The notes beneath the pieces are model-generated. The model saw nothing but the letters and a program-made list of their open reading frames with translations, was not told where the DNA came from and made no database searches. A program made the translations under genes and the position numbers. Shown piece by piece: positions 42,304 through 51,664 of a stretch of 64,000 bases of DNA. The stretch comes from Planctomycetota bacterium. Lineage in GTDB: Bacteria; Planctomycetota; UBA1135; UBA2386. The stretch is taken from the NCBI GenBank assembly GCA_020851075.1, contig JADZDL010000028.1, positions 1 to 64,000 of the forward strand, read 5' to 3'. Positions within the stretch are counted from its first letter, which is position 1. The number at the start of each line of letters is the position of its first letter.

Positions 42304-43467
42304 TCAGCGGCGGGGCGCTGCCGCTTCGAACGGTTCACCCTGCAACGGATCCAGCGAGAGGCGCGCCCCCTTCGGCAGCGCAAACGATGCGCCGCAGCAT
42401 TGCACTGCACCGGCGGCGTTGCCCGTGATGGTCCGCGCCGGCCCGTTGGCCACGATTTCGGCCTCGGCCGCCGTGAGGCCAGGGCCCGTCGCCGCCGCCA
42501 CCGGATGCAGGAAGAGCTGAATGCGGTGCCCCGGTTCGAGCAGCACTTCCCCGAGCGCGTAGCGCCAGCGCACGGCGCGCTGGCCACCATTCCAGAGCAC
42601 CGCCCGCCCGTAGAACTGGCCCGGTTCGTCGGCGCGCTCAAGCACGAGCACGGCCGGCCCGATCGGCAGTTCCTCGGGCGAAGCCGGCGGCACGTCGGCC
42701 GGCACGACGAGCATCGACCCGTCGGGCAGCTGCAGCTGGTGTTCGCGCCCCGACAACTGCATGCGCAACTTGCTGAGCGTCGAGAACTTCAGCACGACCT
42801 GCTTGTCGTCCATCGAATCCACGCGCAGGTGGGTCGGGCCCTGGGACAGGACTCGCCCGCCGCCGTGCAGCAGCAGTTCGAAGTTCCCCGTCCGTCGCAC
42901 TTCGACCTCAGTGCCGGGCACGACGCTGCGCACCTTGTCGTGGAAGTAGAGCGGCACGAACGCATCCTCGCCGGGCTCCTTCCACCAGACGCGTTCCGAC
43001 TGCCGCAGCAGCAAGGCCTGGCCTGGCACATACGGAAACTCCGGCGCATCGATCGCGCGCAACCAGCGTGGCCAGCCGGGCACGTCCTCGCTCGGCAGCG
43101 CAAACAGTGGCAGGCCACCGGGTCCCGTCATCCGGGCGGCGCCAAGCCCCGGAAAGCCGGGTAGGCCACTCGATGGGCTCGTCACCGGATAGCTTCCGAA
43201 AGCGCCGAGGCCCTTCGGAAACGACAGCGGGAAGCCATTGAATGGAATCTGCTGCGGCGGCTTCGCCCACCGCGGCGTGAACGGATCCGCCTCTTCGCCA
43301 GGTTGCTGCGGCTGCGCGTTGCCAAACCCCGCGTTGGGCAACGGTTGGCCAGCCCCAACCCCCGCTTGCGCCGCCGCCAGCTGCGGCGCCGACAACCCAG
43401 CCACGGCGCCCAGGGCGACGGCAGTGCACGCGTGCCGGAAACGCAGAAGAAGCAGGCCCAGGTTCAT
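42304..43467 (-). CDS. Secreted protein with FecR-like segment
   Basis: A 387-residue exported protein of uncertain function. It has a signal peptide (LGAVAGLSAPQLAAAQA) and a Pro/Gly/Phe-rich region (about 40-125). A middle domain (about 150-260) reads like FecR or periplasmic-ligand-binding SLBB/FecR beta domains: YFHDKVRSVVPGTEVEVRRTG, LLHGGGRVLSQGPTHLRVDS. The C-terminus is beta-rich and contains a CC pair (AVQCCGASFALPKG). The name FecR-like is tentative. ATG 43467 overlaps the pfkA stop (ATGA), an unexpected coupling between a glycolytic enzyme and a secreted protein. Confidence 0.75.
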   Translation of the reverse strand: MNLGLLLLRFRHACTAVALGAVAGLSAPQLAAAQAGVGAGQPLPNAGFGNAQPQQPGEEADPFTPRWAKPPQQIPFNGFPLSFPKGLGAFGSYPVTSPSSGLPGFPGLGAARMTGPGGLPLFALPSEDVPGWPRWLRAIDAPEFPYVPGQALLLRQSERVWWKEPGEDAFVPLYFHDKVRSVVPGTEVEVRRTGNFELLLHGGGRVLSQGPTHLRVDSMDDKQVVLKFSTLSKLRMQLSGREHQLQLPDGSMLVVPADVPPASPEELPIGPAVLVLERADEPGQFYGRAVLWNGGQRAVRWRYALGEVLLEPGHRIQLFLHPVAAATGPGLTAAEAEIVANGPARTITGNAAGAVQCCGASFALPKGARLSLDPLQGEPFEAAAPRR

Positions 43468-44516
43468 AAGCCCCCTATCGGCAGGAAGAAGCCTTCGTAG
43501 CGATCGAGGAACTGATCCGTCAGCACCTTGCGGGCCGCCACGGCTGCCTGCAGCGGCACGTCGACGAGCTCGCCGGCCCGCATGGCAGCCATGAAACCAT
43601 AGCGCTTTTCGAGCACGAGGCGGGCCGCGCGCGCCCCGAGGCGCAGCGCAAAGATGCGGTCGAACGCGATCGGCTTGCCGGCGCGCTGCAAGTGCCCCAG
43701 TACGAGGTGGCGCGCCTCCCAACCAAGCCGCGCCTGGATCTTCTTCGCGACCGTGAAGGCCGCCCCACCGGTCTGGTATTCGCCAAACTCGTCTTTGTCC
43801 ATCGACGACAGGCAGACGCCGTTCTCGTAGATGCGGGTGCCTTCGGCTACGGCGACGATCGCCGACTTCTTGCCCGAGGCGCGCAGGCGCTCGAGGTTGG
43901 CGCAAAGTTCTTCGAGGTGCGCGGGGCGCTCCGGCACCAGGATGCCTTCCGCGCCGGACGCAACGCCCGCGTAGGCCGTGATCCAGCCGGCATGGCGCCC
44001 CATGCACTCGACGACCATCACGCGCCCGTGGGAGTCCGCGGTGCTGCGCAGGTCGTCCATCGCGCGCGTCGCCACTTCGACGGCGGAGAAGAAGCCGAAC
44101 GTGAAGTCGGTCGCGTCGAGATCGTTGTCGATCGTCTTGGGCACGCCGACGACCGGCAGCTGATGTTCGCGCCAGAGTCGATCCGCAGCCCCGAGCGTGC
44201 CTTCTCCGCCGATCGCGACGAGCGCGTCCAGACGGTGCTTGCGGAAGTTCTCGAGCACCTTCGGCACCATCGTCGCCGGATCGCGGTACGGGTTGTCACC
44301 GCTGCTGCCGAGCAGGGTGCCGCCGTAGACCAGCAGGTGCTGGAAGTTGGCATCCTGCAGCGAACGCGTCGAATCGTTCATCATGCCGCGCCACCCATCC
44401 TTGAAGCCGATCATCTCCGCGCCCGCCGCGATGAGTCGACGACCCAGACCACAAATCGCCGCATTGAGGCCGGGGGCATCCCCACCGCCTGTCAACACAC
44501 CCACACGCAGACTCAT
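43464..44516 (-). CDS. pfkA: 6-phosphofructokinase, group III type
   Basis: A 350-residue cytoplasmic enzyme that phosphorylates fructose 6-phosphate. The N-terminal motif is VLTGGGDAPGLNAAI. The phosphoryl-donor motif reads GGEGTLGAA, where Gly (not Asp) at the second diagnostic position favours ATP over pyrophosphate. The second site is VPKTIDNDLDAT, with Lys as in Streptomyces-type and PPi enzymes, so this is a group III ATP-type PFK. MGRHAGWITAY and HLQRAGKPIAFDR complete the active site. The start overlaps the AmaP-like gene stop by ATGA. Confidence 0.95.
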   Translation of the reverse strand: MSLRVGVLTGGGDAPGLNAAICGLGRRLIAAGAEMIGFKDGWRGMMNDSTRSLQDANFQHLLVYGGTLLGSSGDNPYRDPATMVPKVLENFRKHRLDALVAIGGEGTLGAADRLWREHQLPVVGVPKTIDNDLDATDFTFGFFSAVEVATRAMDDLRSTADSHGRVMVVECMGRHAGWITAYAGVASGAEGILVPERPAHLEELCANLERLRASGKKSAIVAVAEGTRIYENGVCLSSMDKDEFGEYQTGGAAFTVAKKIQARLGWEARHLVLGHLQRAGKPIAFDRIFALRLGARAARLVLEKRYGFMAAMRAGELVDVPLQAAVAARKVLTDQFLDRYEGFFLPIGGL

Positions 44517-45211
44517 GACATTCCCCCTAACGAGTGATCATCGTCGATCGGGTACTTCGGGCCCGTGAACGGTACCCCGTCGTCGGGCGGCGGCACTTCC
44601 GCACCCTTCTTTCCCAGTCGACCTGCAAACCCCTGAAACTCGAGATCCATCTCGACCCGCCCACCGTCGGCCGGCCGCACCAGTTCGGAAAAACGATCGA
44701 GCATCGCCTGCCGCAGACGCTGGCTCGCGGCGAGGTTGTTGGTGCCTTCCGCGCACTGGAACTGGCCAATGACGAGGATGCGCTTGGCGATCGACGTATC
44801 GACCTGCACGCGCAGACGCGTCACTTCCGGCAGCGCTTCGCCAGCCTGACGCAGGCCCGCTTCGATCGCTTCGCGCGCCACGCGCACCGGCCCGGACGGA
44901 GTATCACTGACCACCCAGTTCAGCGGTGGCTGGCGCTCCGGCCGACGCACGAGCCAGGCGAAGTTCCAAAGCAGGAGCACGATGCCACCAAAGAACACGC
45001 CCCAGCCGATGCCGTTGTCGAGCCCGAGCACGAGCAGCCGCGCGTCATGCTCTGCCGACGGCAGTGGCACGATCGCGCTGCCGAGGAACCCCGGCCGCAG
45101 GAACGCAACCACGACAAAGGCCGCCGCCGCGTTCGCCGCGACGAGGTTGCAGACGAGCAGCAGCCGGTTGGAGACGCGGCGCGCCGGCGAAGAGCGCGTC
45201 ACGTGGCTCAC
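44513..45211 (-). CDS. AmaP-like membrane protein (Asp23-type domain)
   Basis: A 232-residue protein with two N-terminal TM helices ([20 protein letters not shown] and [19 protein letters not shown]) and a C-terminal soluble domain (about 100-200). The domain starts [23 protein letters not shown] and is followed by alternating strands. This layout and the '[11 protein letters not shown]' start resemble AmaP, the alkaline-shock membrane anchor with an Asp23-like domain, known mainly from Firmicutes. The assignment is by pattern only. GTG 45211 overlaps the accC stop; GTG 45202 is an alternative start. Confidence 0.65.
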   Translation of the reverse strand: MSHVTRSSPARRVSNRLLLVCNLVAANAAAAFVVVAFLRPGFLGSAIVPLPSAEHDARLLVLGLDNGIGWGVFFGGIVLLLWNFAWLVRRPERQPPLNWVVSDTPSGPVRVAREAIEAGLRQAGEALPEVTRLRVQVDTSIAKRILVIGQFQCAEGTNNLAASQRLRQAMLDRFSELVRPADGGRVEMDLEFQGFAGRLGKKGAEVPPPDDGVPFTGPKYPIDDDHSLGGMS

Positions 45212-46554
45212 CTCGGCGCGAAGTAGCGGTCGATGAAGCCGGTGTCGACCTGGCCCGCCGCAAAGTCGGAGTGCTCGAGAATGCGCAAGAACAGCCCGGC
45301 CGTGGTCGTGATGCCGTCGGTCGTCAACTCTTGCAGGGCGCGGCGCGCCACTTCGATGCACTGCTTGCGCGTCGGGCGGTGGATGATGAGCTTGCCCACC
45401 ATCGAGTCGTAGTGCGGCGGCACCGTGTAGCCCTGGTAGATGTGGCTATCCCACCGCACCCCTGGCCCAGCCGGCGCGACGAACGTCTTGATCGTGCCAG
45501 GGCACGGCTTGAAGTTCTGGTCCGGATCCTCGGCGTTGATGCGGAACTCCATCGCGTGCCCACGCATGCGGATGTCTTCCTGGCGGAACGACAACTTCTC
45601 GCCGGCGGCCACCAGGATCATCTCGCGGATGAGGTCCGTTTCGGTCACCGACTCGGTGACCGGATGCTCAACCTGGATGCGGCTGTTGATCTCGATGAAG
45701 TAGAAGTTCTTGTCCTTGTCGAGCAGGAACTCCACGGTGCCGGCCGACGTGTAGTTGGCCATCTTGGCGAGCCGGATCGCGGCCTCACCCATCGCCAGAC
45801 GCGTCGCTTCGTCGAGCACCGGGCACGGGCTTTCTTCGACGAGCTTCTGGTGCCGGCGCTGCAGCGAACAATCGCGCTCGCCGAGGTGCACGACATTGCC
45901 GTGCTGGTCGGCCATGATCTGGATCTCGACGTGGCGCGGCTTCTCGATGTACTTCTCGATGTAGACCGTCGAATCCTTGAACGCCTTCTCGGCTTCGCTG
46001 CGGGCTGAATGGTAGCCCGTGACGAGGCTCGGGTCGTTGTGGGCGACGCGCATGCCGCGCCCACCACCACCCGACGCCGCTTTGATGAGCACAGGGAAAC
46101 CGATGCGGTGCGCAACCGCGAGCGCGTCCTGCTCGTTTTCGACTGGGCCGTCGCTGCCCGGCACGCACGGTACGCCAGCTTCCTTGGCGAGGCGCTTCGC
46201 GGCGACCTTGTCACCGCACTGCGCAATCGCCGTGGCCGAAGGCCCGATGAACTTGATGTTGCAGCTGTGGCAGACTTCGGCGAAGTGCTCGTTCTCCGAC
46301 AAGAAGCCGTAGCCCGGATGAATGGCCTCGACGTCGCCGATCTCCGCCGCTGCGATCAACCGCGGAATGTTGAGATAACTCTCACTGCTGGCGGCGGGGC
46401 CGATGCAGATGGTCTCGTCGGCATAACGAAGGTGCAGCGAGTCCTTGTCGGCCTCGCTATAGACAGCAACGGACTCGATACCGAGGTCCTTGCACGCGCG
46501 CAGGATGCGGAGCGCGATCTCCCCGCGGTTGGCGATCAGGATACGATGGAACAT
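45208..46554 (-). CDS. accC: Acetyl-CoA carboxylase, biotin carboxylase subunit
   Basis: A 448-residue ATP-grasp enzyme that carboxylates the biotin of AccB, the first step of fatty acid synthesis. Its features are the N-terminal [20 protein letters not shown], the Gly-rich loop [14 protein letters not shown], the catalytic region [16 protein letters not shown] (as [13 protein letters not shown]), and [14 protein letters not shown] with the conserved Glu and Arg. ATG 46554 is the family start; an ATG three codons upstream exists. It lies 16 bases after accB and overlaps the AmaP-like gene. Confidence 0.97.
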   Translation of the reverse strand: MFHRILIANRGEIALRILRACKDLGIESVAVYSEADKDSLHLRYADETICIGPAASSESYLNIPRLIAAAEIGDVEAIHPGYGFLSENEHFAEVCHSCNIKFIGPSATAIAQCGDKVAAKRLAKEAGVPCVPGSDGPVENEQDALAVAHRIGFPVLIKAASGGGGRGMRVAHNDPSLVTGYHSARSEAEKAFKDSTVYIEKYIEKPRHVEIQIMADQHGNVVHLGERDCSLQRRHQKLVEESPCPVLDEATRLAMGEAAIRLAKMANYTSAGTVEFLLDKDKNFYFIEINSRIQVEHPVTESVTETDLIREMILVAAGEKLSFRQEDIRMRGHAMEFRINAEDPDQNFKPCPGTIKTFVAPAGPGVRWDSHIYQGYTVPPHYDSMVGKLIIHRPTRKQCIEVARRALQELTTDGITTTAGLFLRILEHSDFAAGQVDTGFIDRYFAPR

Positions 46555-46570
46555 CGTGTGCACTTACCAA

Positions 46571-47152
46571 TCAGGAAGAAGGCCGGATCAGGAACAGGGG
46601 CTGCCCGTATTCGACCGGCTCCCCGTTCTTCACGAGCACATCGAGGATCTCGAACTCGCGTTCGGCCTTGATCTCGTTCATGACCTTCATGGCCTCGATG
46701 ATGCACAAGGTGCGGTCGGCAGTGACCCGATCGCCCGGCTTGGAGAACGGCTCGGCGTCGGGCGACGGGCCGCGGTAGAACGTGCCGAGCATCGGCGACT
46801 TGAACACCTCACCTTGCGGCTCGGCGGGCGCCGCGGCCGGCGCGGCAGCCGGCGCGTGGCCATGGCCCATCTGCATCTGTGGCATCGCCATCTGCATCTG
46901 CGGTGCCTGGGCATAGGTCACCGTCTGCGGTTCGGTCCGTCGCACGCGCCAGCGCGTGCCGGAGTCCTCGAGTTCGACCTCGACGACATCCTTCTGGACC
47001 ATCAGCTCGATCAGCCTCTCCAGCTGGGTCAGGCGGTCCGAGCCAGCTCCCGCTGGGGCCGACTTGCCGCTGGTCTTCTGTGCACCGGCCGGCTTGCTGC
47101 CGGGCCTTTGGGACGGGGACTTCTTGTTCGTTGCGGAGCGCTTTGCGGACAT
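46571..47152 (-). CDS. accB: Acetyl-CoA carboxylase, biotin carboxyl carrier protein
   Basis: A 193-residue carrier. The biotinylated lysine is in CIIEAMKVMNEIKAE near the C-terminus, inside the typical barrel (MLGTFYRGPSPDAEPF). The N-terminal ~40 residues are Lys/Ser/Pro-rich, followed by a helix (LERLIELMVQKDVVEVELED) and an unusual Met/Gln/His-rich linker (QMQMAMPQMQMGHGH) before an Ala/Pro stretch. The Met/His linker could bind metal, but no role is known. First gene of the seven-gene run; the 161-base divergent gap to the clostripain gene should hold the promoter. Confidence 0.96.
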   Translation of the reverse strand: MSAKRSATNKKSPSQRPGSKPAGAQKTSGKSAPAGAGSDRLTQLERLIELMVQKDVVEVELEDSGTRWRVRRTEPQTVTYAQAPQMQMAMPQMQMGHGHAPAAAPAAAPAEPQGEVFKSPMLGTFYRGPSPDAEPFSKPGDRVTADRTLCIIEAMKVMNEIKAEREFEILDVLVKNGEPVEYGQPLFLIRPSS

Positions 47153-47313
47153 CGATCAGGTCTCCGAGGAGGCACTCGCTTCCAGGGAAGCGCAAGTGAA
47201 GGGGCTCGCGGCGCCGGAATCCAGAGTGCTGTGACCGAACCCTCACGTTCGCTCGCGAAGGAATTGTCGCGAACCCGACGACAGGACTTGTTTCTGGAGC
47301 CAGACTTTGGGCC

Positions 47314-50016
47314 ATGCCGGATTCGCTGCCCGCGCGGCTCGTCGTCTTCTTCCTGCTGCTGCTCGCCTCATGCCTGCCCGCCCAGGCCGCCGGGGGCGAC
47401 CCGGCGACCACGGCCTCGAAGCCGGGTTTTGGCTTTCGAGCCCCGGGCTTCCAGGGCACGTTCACCAACGTGCTGGGCGATCGGGCCGAGCTCCAGCTAG
47501 CGCAGGGCAAGCTCTCGGGAACCTTCGCGACGCTCGGGGTCACCTATGCCCTATCGGGTGAGCTCCGGTCGGGTGAGGCTCAGAACGGTCGACTGGTGGG
47601 CAAGGCCCAACCCAACGCTGGCGCCGCCGAGGACTGCACCGCGGAGTTTCATGGCGAGGTTCTGCACCTCACGATCGGCACTACCAGCTGGCGCCTGCGC
47701 CCGCAGCTCGCCCTCGACCCATCGCTCGCCGAACTCGGCGAGCCGGAGCTCGACGCCACCCGGCAATGGACGATTGCCATCTACCTGTCGGCCGACAACG
47801 ACCTCGAGAACGCCGCCATCGCCGACCTGCTCGAGATGCAGAAGGGCATTCCCGCCGCGGGCGTCGAAGTCGTGGTTCTGCTCGACCGCTGGAAGGACCC
47901 TGACAGCACCCCAGACGACAGCTGGACGGATGCGCGCGTGCTGCGCGTCCGGCCCGGCGACGACGGCACCTTTGCCAACCTCGGCGAAGCTCGCGAACGC
48001 GACATGGGCGACCCGACCACGCTCGCGAGTTTCGTCACCGGCGTGTTCCGCAAGTATCCGGCCCCGCACCACGCCGTGTTCCTCTGGGACCACGGGCGCG
48101 GCTGGGAAGGCCTCGGCATCGATGAGGATGCGCCATCGTCAAAGCTGGCCCGCACCCAACTCTCCCTGCGCGACATTCGTGCGGGTCTACGTTCGGCGTT
48201 GCTGGCCAGCAACCTGCTGCGCCTCGATCTCGTCGCCTTCGACGCCTGCATGATGGCGCAGCTCGAAGTCGCCCTCGCCGTGCACGATCTCGCCTCCATC
48301 ATGCTCGCCTCCGAAGCGGTCGTGCCAGGTTCGGGCTATCCGTACACGGAAGTGCTGCCCCACTTCGCCGCGTCGACCGATGCGCGGCAGATCAGCAAGT
48401 CGATCGTCGGCGACTACGCAGCGTTCTCCGAGCGCGTGTTCAAGTCGGGGTCGACGCTCGCGGCGTTGGATCTGCAGAAGGCGCCAACCGTCGCGTTGCG
48501 GCTCGAAACCGTGGCCAGTCAGGCGCACACAGCGGCCCCGACCCAATGGGAAACAATCGCCCGCGCGCTCTTCTTTGCCGAGTGTTACGAAGTGCGCAAG
48601 GATCGCACCGAAGATGCCGCCGTCTGCAGCATCGACCTCATGGATCTGTCCTCGCGCCTGCGCGGCATTCCTGGCATCGCTGACGAGGCGATCGACAACC
48701 TGCAACTCAGCATCGCCGCGATGGTGGTCGCGCGTCATACCGGCGCGGAACGTACGCTGAGCACAGGCCTCTCGGTCTACGGCCCGCATCGCCAAGGCCA
48801 GTACGATCGGAACTACGACAGCACCCCGATCGGGGTCGGCGGCAGCTGGCCTGCCCTGTTGAAGGCCGTACACGGCAAGTCCGCCGCGGACCAGAGCCCG
48901 ATCGAAATCGGCGACTTCCGGCTGCTCACGGCCACCGGCGAAGCCACCACGACGGTGCACCCCTTCGGGGGCGAACGGCTGCTGTTCGCCGCCAACGGGC
49001 AAGGCCTCGTGGAGGTACAGCAACACACCCTGCAGTACGACGAAGGTGGCAAGGTGTGGCTGTTGTTGCGCCGCGAACTCGTCGCCGACCCGTTCTGGCC
49101 ACAACGCTGGGCCACGGCCGCCGGCGCGGACACGATCGACCTCATGATGCCGCAGTACCAGAACGGCAAGAACGAGCTGTTTGCGGAGCAAGGCGGCCTC
49201 ACGTTTGCGATCAGCAACGGCGACCGGCAGGCTTATGCGAGCCTCGACCTCGCCACGCCTTCGATGCAGGCGCCGGTCATGATCCACGCGCGCTACCACC
49301 CAAAGGACGGCAGCACCCCGCAGATCGTGCAGATCGCGTTCGACCGCGCGTGGTGGAATGCCGTCAGCGTGCGACCACTCAGTTCGGCGACCCACGGCAT
49401 GGCGCGCACGATCGAGCCAGCCGCCGAGGACACCTTCGAGTTCGTGCTCGAGACGCGCACCGACGACGGCACGCCGGGCGCCATCTTCACCGAAGCGCTG
49501 CCTTGGGGCGCGCAGGGCCTTCGCCTCGTGCCCGAAGCCGACGAAGCAGGCAAGTACCGCGTCGAGATGCTCGCGCGCACGATCCACGGGCGCACGCAGC
49601 GTGCCCACACGGAGTTCACGATCGCGGACAACCCGGATCTCGCCGCCTGGCCCAAGAGCTGGCGGGACTTTGATCCAACGACGCTGCTCGGCACGTGGGA
49701 TCAGTTCCAGATCGTGGGACCGCAGCAGTATCGCGACCTCAAGATGACGGCCGAGATCACGGCCAGCCCGCGCGGCAACCACGTCGTTCAGTGCCTGCAG
49801 AAAGGCGGGCCCACCGGCGCGGAGTTTCTGACCCACCAGTTCTGGTCCTTCGAATGGGCTGGGCTGCCGTGCCTGCGCGTCATCACCGAAGTCGTCGATG
49901 GCCAGACCTTCTGCTGGTATGGCCCCGTGCGCCTCGATCGCAAGAACGGCAAACCGGTGCTCATGATGAAGATGCAGAATGGCATCGGCGCGGTCTGGGA
50001 GTGGCGCAAGCGGTAG
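47314..50016 (+). CDS. Secreted clostripain-family cysteine peptidase (C11)
   Basis: A 900-residue exported protein with a signal peptide (LVVFFLLLLASCLPAQA). A short beta domain (about 40-130) precedes the C11 peptidase (about 145-420), which has ATRQWTIAIYLSADNDLE at its start, catalytic His in VFLWDHGRGWEG and catalytic Cys in LVAFDACMMAQLE. Clostripains cut after Arg. A ~480-residue beta-rich C-terminal part (about 480-900), possibly for binding, has no recognised domain. It may process secreted proteins. Divergent from accB and convergent on asd. Confidence 0.9.
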   Translation: MPDSLPARLVVFFLLLLASCLPAQAAGGDPATTASKPGFGFRAPGFQGTFTNVLGDRAELQLAQGKLSGTFATLGVTYALSGELRSGEAQNGRLVGKAQPNAGAAEDCTAEFHGEVLHLTIGTTSWRLRPQLALDPSLAELGEPELDATRQWTIAIYLSADNDLENAAIADLLEMQKGIPAAGVEVVVLLDRWKDPDSTPDDSWTDARVLRVRPGDDGTFANLGEARERDMGDPTTLASFVTGVFRKYPAPHHAVFLWDHGRGWEGLGIDEDAPSSKLARTQLSLRDIRAGLRSALLASNLLRLDLVAFDACMMAQLEVALAVHDLASIMLASEAVVPGSGYPYTEVLPHFAASTDARQISKSIVGDYAAFSERVFKSGSTLAALDLQKAPTVALRLETVASQAHTAAPTQWETIARALFFAECYEVRKDRTEDAAVCSIDLMDLSSRLRGIPGIADEAIDNLQLSIAAMVVARHTGAERTLSTGLSVYGPHRQGQYDRNYDSTPIGVGGSWPALLKAVHGKSAADQSPIEIGDFRLLTATGEATTTVHPFGGERLLFAANGQGLVEVQQHTLQYDEGGKVWLLLRRELVADPFWPQRWATAAGADTIDLMMPQYQNGKNELFAEQGGLTFAISNGDRQAYASLDLATPSMQAPVMIHARYHPKDGSTPQIVQIAFDRAWWNAVSVRPLSSATHGMARTIEPAAEDTFEFVLETRTDDGTPGAIFTEALPWGAQGLRLVPEADEAGKYRVEMLARTIHGRTQRAHTEFTIADNPDLAAWPKSWRDFDPTTLLGTWDQFQIVGPQQYRDLKMTAEITASPRGNHVVQCLQKGGPTGAEFLTHQFWSFEWAGLPCLRVITEVVDGQTFCWYGPVRLDRKNGKPVLMMKMQNGIGAVWEWRKR

Positions 50017-50051
50017 CGCCACCGCGCCCCCGGCCACCCCTACAGCCTCCG

Positions 50052-51047
50052 CTAGAGCAGCTCGGCGATCTGCACGGCGTTCAGCGAAGCGCCCTTGCGC
50101 AGCTGATCGCCGGCGAGCCAGAACGTGAGGCCCGGGCTCAGCACCCGGCCTTCGCGCAACCGTCCCACCGCGACCGGATCCCGCCCCGCCATCCGGATCG
50201 GCATCGGGTACTCCTTGTTCGCCGGATCATCACAGAGCTCGACGCCTGCTGCGTTCGCGAGCAGTTCGCGCGCCATGGCGACCGACAGCGGGCGTTCGAG
50301 CTGCACGGCCACCGACTCGCTGTGGCAACGTTCGACCGGCACGCGCACGCACGTCGCATCGACGGGCAGGTCGGGCAAGCCGAGGATCTTGCGCGTCTCG
50401 TAGAGCATCTTGTCCTCCTCCTTCGTGTAGCCGTCGGGCAGGAACACGTCGACCTGAGGAAACACGTTGAACGCGAGTGGCTGCAGTAGGGCCTTCTGCG
50501 CGAACGCCTCCCCGCGCAGGGCCGCCGCGATGCTCGAGCGCAGTTCGAGCATCGCCTGCTGGCCAGCCCCCGACGCCGCCTGGTAGGTCGACACCACCAC
50601 CGCGCGCAGCCCCGCCGCCCGATGCAGTGGCCACAAGGCCAGCACGAGCAGGATCGTCGAGCAGTTCGGGTTGGCCACGATGCCGCGATGGCCGCGCACG
50701 GCCTCGGGATTCACCTCGGGCACCACGAGCGGCACCGCGGGATCCATGCGGAACGCCGAGCTGTTGTCGACGACGACGGCGCCGGCCGCATTGGCGATCG
50801 GCGCGTACTGGCGCGACACCGCACCACCGGCCGAGAACAGCGCCACGTCGATACCGCGGAACGAATCGGGCCCGAGCACTTCGATCGGCAACGACTCGCC
50901 GCGGAACGGCACCCGCTGCCCCGCCGAGCGCGGCGAAGCCAGCAGTCGCAGACTCGCGATCGGGAAGTTGCGCGCCGCGAGCACGTGCAGGAAGTCCTGC
51001 CCGACGGCGCCCGACGCCCCGACGATCGCCACATGGCGCGGATTCAT
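50052..51047 (-). CDS. asd: Aspartate-semialdehyde dehydrogenase
   Basis: A 331-residue NADPH enzyme that makes aspartate semialdehyde for lysine, diaminopimelate, threonine and methionine. It has the NADP start [15 protein letters not shown], the catalytic Cys in [15 protein letters not shown], substrate His in [15 protein letters not shown] and the [12 protein letters not shown] loop, all of the Gram-positive/archaeal-like bacterial ASADH type. ATG 51047 overlaps the moaC stop (ATGA), so asd is translated from a bicistronic message with a molybdenum-cofactor gene. Confidence 0.95.
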   Translation of the reverse strand: MNPRHVAIVGASGAVGQDFLHVLAARNFPIASLRLLASPRSAGQRVPFRGESLPIEVLGPDSFRGIDVALFSAGGAVSRQYAPIANAAGAVVVDNSSAFRMDPAVPLVVPEVNPEAVRGHRGIVANPNCSTILLVLALWPLHRAAGLRAVVVSTYQAASGAGQQAMLELRSSIAAALRGEAFAQKALLQPLAFNVFPQVDVFLPDGYTKEEDKMLYETRKILGLPDLPVDATCVRVPVERCHSESVAVQLERPLSVAMARELLANAAGVELCDDPANKEYPMPIRMAGRDPVAVGRLREGRVLSPGLTFWLAGDQLRKGASLNAVQIAELL

Positions 51048-51601
51048 GCCTGCCCTCCCGTACGTTGCCAGGGGCCGGACTTGCCACCCGACTTCTGCAC
51101 GAGCTGCACGTTCTCGATCACGGCGCCGCGGCAGAGGCCTTTGCACATGTCGTAGATCGTGAGCGCCGCGATGCTCGCCGCGCACAACGCTTCCATCTCG
51201 ACCCCGGTCGGCCCGGTCGTGCGGCACTCGGCCGTGATGCGCACCGCATCGTCGCCACACGGCGCGAAGTCAACCGCGACGCGGCTCAGCGCGAGCGGGT
51301 GGCACAACGGAATCAGGCGCGACGTTTCCTTGGCGGCCTGGATGCCGGCGATACGCGCTACGGCGAGCGCTTCGCCCTTCGGCAGTTCTCCCTGCATGAG
51401 CTTCTTGCGCACGCTGGCATCGAGGCGGACCGTCGCCTCGGCGACCGCGACGCGCGCCGACGCTGGCTTGCCGCTCACGTCGACCATGCTGGCCCGGCCG
51501 CGAGCATCGAGGTGGGTCAACTGCTGGTCCGCAGACGACTGGTCACCGGACGCAGGATCGTCCGCAGGATTGTCTGAATTGTCCGAAGAAAGGTCCGCCA
51601 C
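51044..51601 (-). CDS. moaC: Cyclic pyranopterin monophosphate synthase
   Basis: A 185-residue enzyme of molybdenum-cofactor synthesis that converts the MoaA product to cPMP. The core begins [18 protein letters not shown]. It contains [18 protein letters not shown] and the C-terminal [20 protein letters not shown] and [12 protein letters not shown], all diagnostic of MoaC. The N-terminal ~28 residues are an extra acidic Ser/Asp tail. No other moa gene is in the window. Confidence 0.95.
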   Translation of the reverse strand: MADLSSDNSDNPADDPASGDQSSADQQLTHLDARGRASMVDVSGKPASARVAVAEATVRLDASVRKKLMQGELPKGEALAVARIAGIQAAKETSRLIPLCHPLALSRVAVDFAPCGDDAVRITAECRTTGPTGVEMEALCAASIAALTIYDMCKGLCRGAVIENVQLVQKSGGKSGPWQRTGGQA

Positions 51602-51664
51602 GGTGCCGAGCCTACAAGACCAGCCGGGCTCCGTCGCTACCCCAGTTGCCTGGCCCGAGTTTGC

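Noticed and set aside
47230-47280. Repeated TCGCGAA motifs before the clostripain gene
   Set aside because: Only two short copies without clear dyad; insufficient for an operator call.
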